Below, in pieces: positions 57,100-57,464 of a stretch of 57,464 nt of DNA. The notes beneath the pieces are model-generated. The model was not told the origin of the DNA. It made no database searches and saw only the letters and a list, made by a program, of their open reading frames with translations. The DNA is from Scleroderma bovista. Taxonomy: Eukaryota; Basidiomycota; Agaricomycetes; Boletales; Sclerodermataceae. The stretch is taken from the NCBI GenBank assembly GCA_037178675.1, contig JAYMGJ010000264.1:1-57464 (forward strand), given 5' to 3'. The stretch's first letter is position 1, and the number at the start of each line of letters is the position of its first letter. Position numbers and translations under genes: made by a program.

Positions 57100-57464
57100 A
57101 CATTCAACAGGGCGGCACATTCATCATTCCGGCATAGTCAACACTTTCCGGCAGATTCAACAGTTCGGCACAATTATAATTCTGGCAGCGTGAACTAATC
57201 TAGCATCAATCATGCTGTTGTGTAGTGGCGTGTCAGGATGCTTCCGGCAATGTGTGCCATAATGATGATAGTGCCGAATTGTTGATTGTGCCGAACTGTT
57301 GACTGTGCTGGAATGATGAATGTGCTGAATGGTTGATTGTGCCACAGGGTTGACTCTGCCACAATGTTGAGCCAGAACAGTGATTGTGCCAGAGGGTTGA
57401 TTGTGCCACAGTGTTGACTGCTGGGATGTGGATCCTGCTGGAGTGTTGACTGTGCCGCAAGGTT
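57100..57464. repeat. Right subterminal repeat of the TET/JBP transposon
   Basis: A degenerate 14-17-bp tandem of GTTGATTGTGCCGAACT-like units (GTTGACTGTGCC, GTTGATTGTGCCAC) running to the window edge. The complement of these motifs occurs at 53150-53190, and the same orientation occurs at 22190-22240 in the related transposon. The terminal inverted repeat itself is not reached. Confidence 0.75.

Larger units (their letters stand above)
52801..57464 (+). mobile_element. TET/JBP-carrying DNA transposon, left part (right end beyond window)
   Basis: The left end GAGCCCATGCACCTGGGTAG matches in reverse the right end of the 7.9-kb transposon at 22595, and the similarity continues for about 400 bp. 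It is inserted into retroelement coding sequence. It carries a TET/JBP gene, a divergent companion gene and subterminal TCAAC/GTTGA-rich repeats on both sides (53140-53200 and 57100-57464), which suggests the right end is near. No transposase is visible. TET/JBP genes riding in transposons, often of the KDZ class, are described for Agaricomycetes. Confidence 0.75.

Overview
The window reads as a repeat-rich stretch of an Agaricomycete (mushroom-forming basidiomycete) nuclear genome, possibly Boletales. Reasons: genes with many ~45-65-nt GT..AG introns, a NACHT-WD40 STAND protein, an ORC6-like gene, an HMG-box regulator, a KDZ transposase fused to a Ulp1-like protease, and a TET/JBP dioxygenase gene inside a transposon. 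I saw no tRNA, rRNA or CRISPR array. All identifications are by eye from motifs and family knowledge; nothing was searched.

Layout. (1) 0.6-10.2 kb is the most gene-like part: an ORC6-like gene (minus strand, apparently frameshifted), a poorly resolved interval with an FG-nucleoporin-like scrap, then a complete six-exon NLR-type gene (5348-10246) ending in 12 almost identical WD40 repeats. (2) 10.9-12.3 kb is a minisatellite field with a pure 9-bp core. (3) 13.3-31.6 kb is a transposon nest: a 5' LTR with the start of a coiled-coil retroelement ORF; a 2.1-kb solo LTR (family A) split by a 7.9-kb gene-less DNA transposon (14685-22595) and by a 703-bp fold-back MITE; then a decayed KDZ transposase (25249-29422) split by a 1182-bp solo LTR. 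(4) 31.6-44.9 kb is a single HMG-box gene (minus strand) blown apart by a 1456-bp non-autonomous hAT and by a 10.5-kb hAT shell. The shell holds an LTR, a Tc1/mariner element with long inverted repeats, a passenger gene, another LTR and, inside that, a 288-bp solo LTR. (5) 44.9-52.8 kb is a Ty3-like gag-protease-chromodomain region without visible RT or integrase, interrupted by a 2.34-kb solo LTR (family B). (6) 52.8 kb to the edge is the left part of a transposon carrying an apparently intact TET/JBP gene (55684-56947) and a divergent 236-codon companion gene (54624-55429).

The three most notable points are: the TET/JBP transposon, with a gene-less relative of matching ends in the same window; a ~115-130-codon ORF in the U3 part of six long LTRs from two families, conserved at protein level; and a coherent pattern of CpG decay (CGA-type codons turned to TGA, target-site duplications differing only at a CpG), which fits DNA methylation acting on these insertions in a genome that also carries a 5-methylcytosine-oxidase-like gene.
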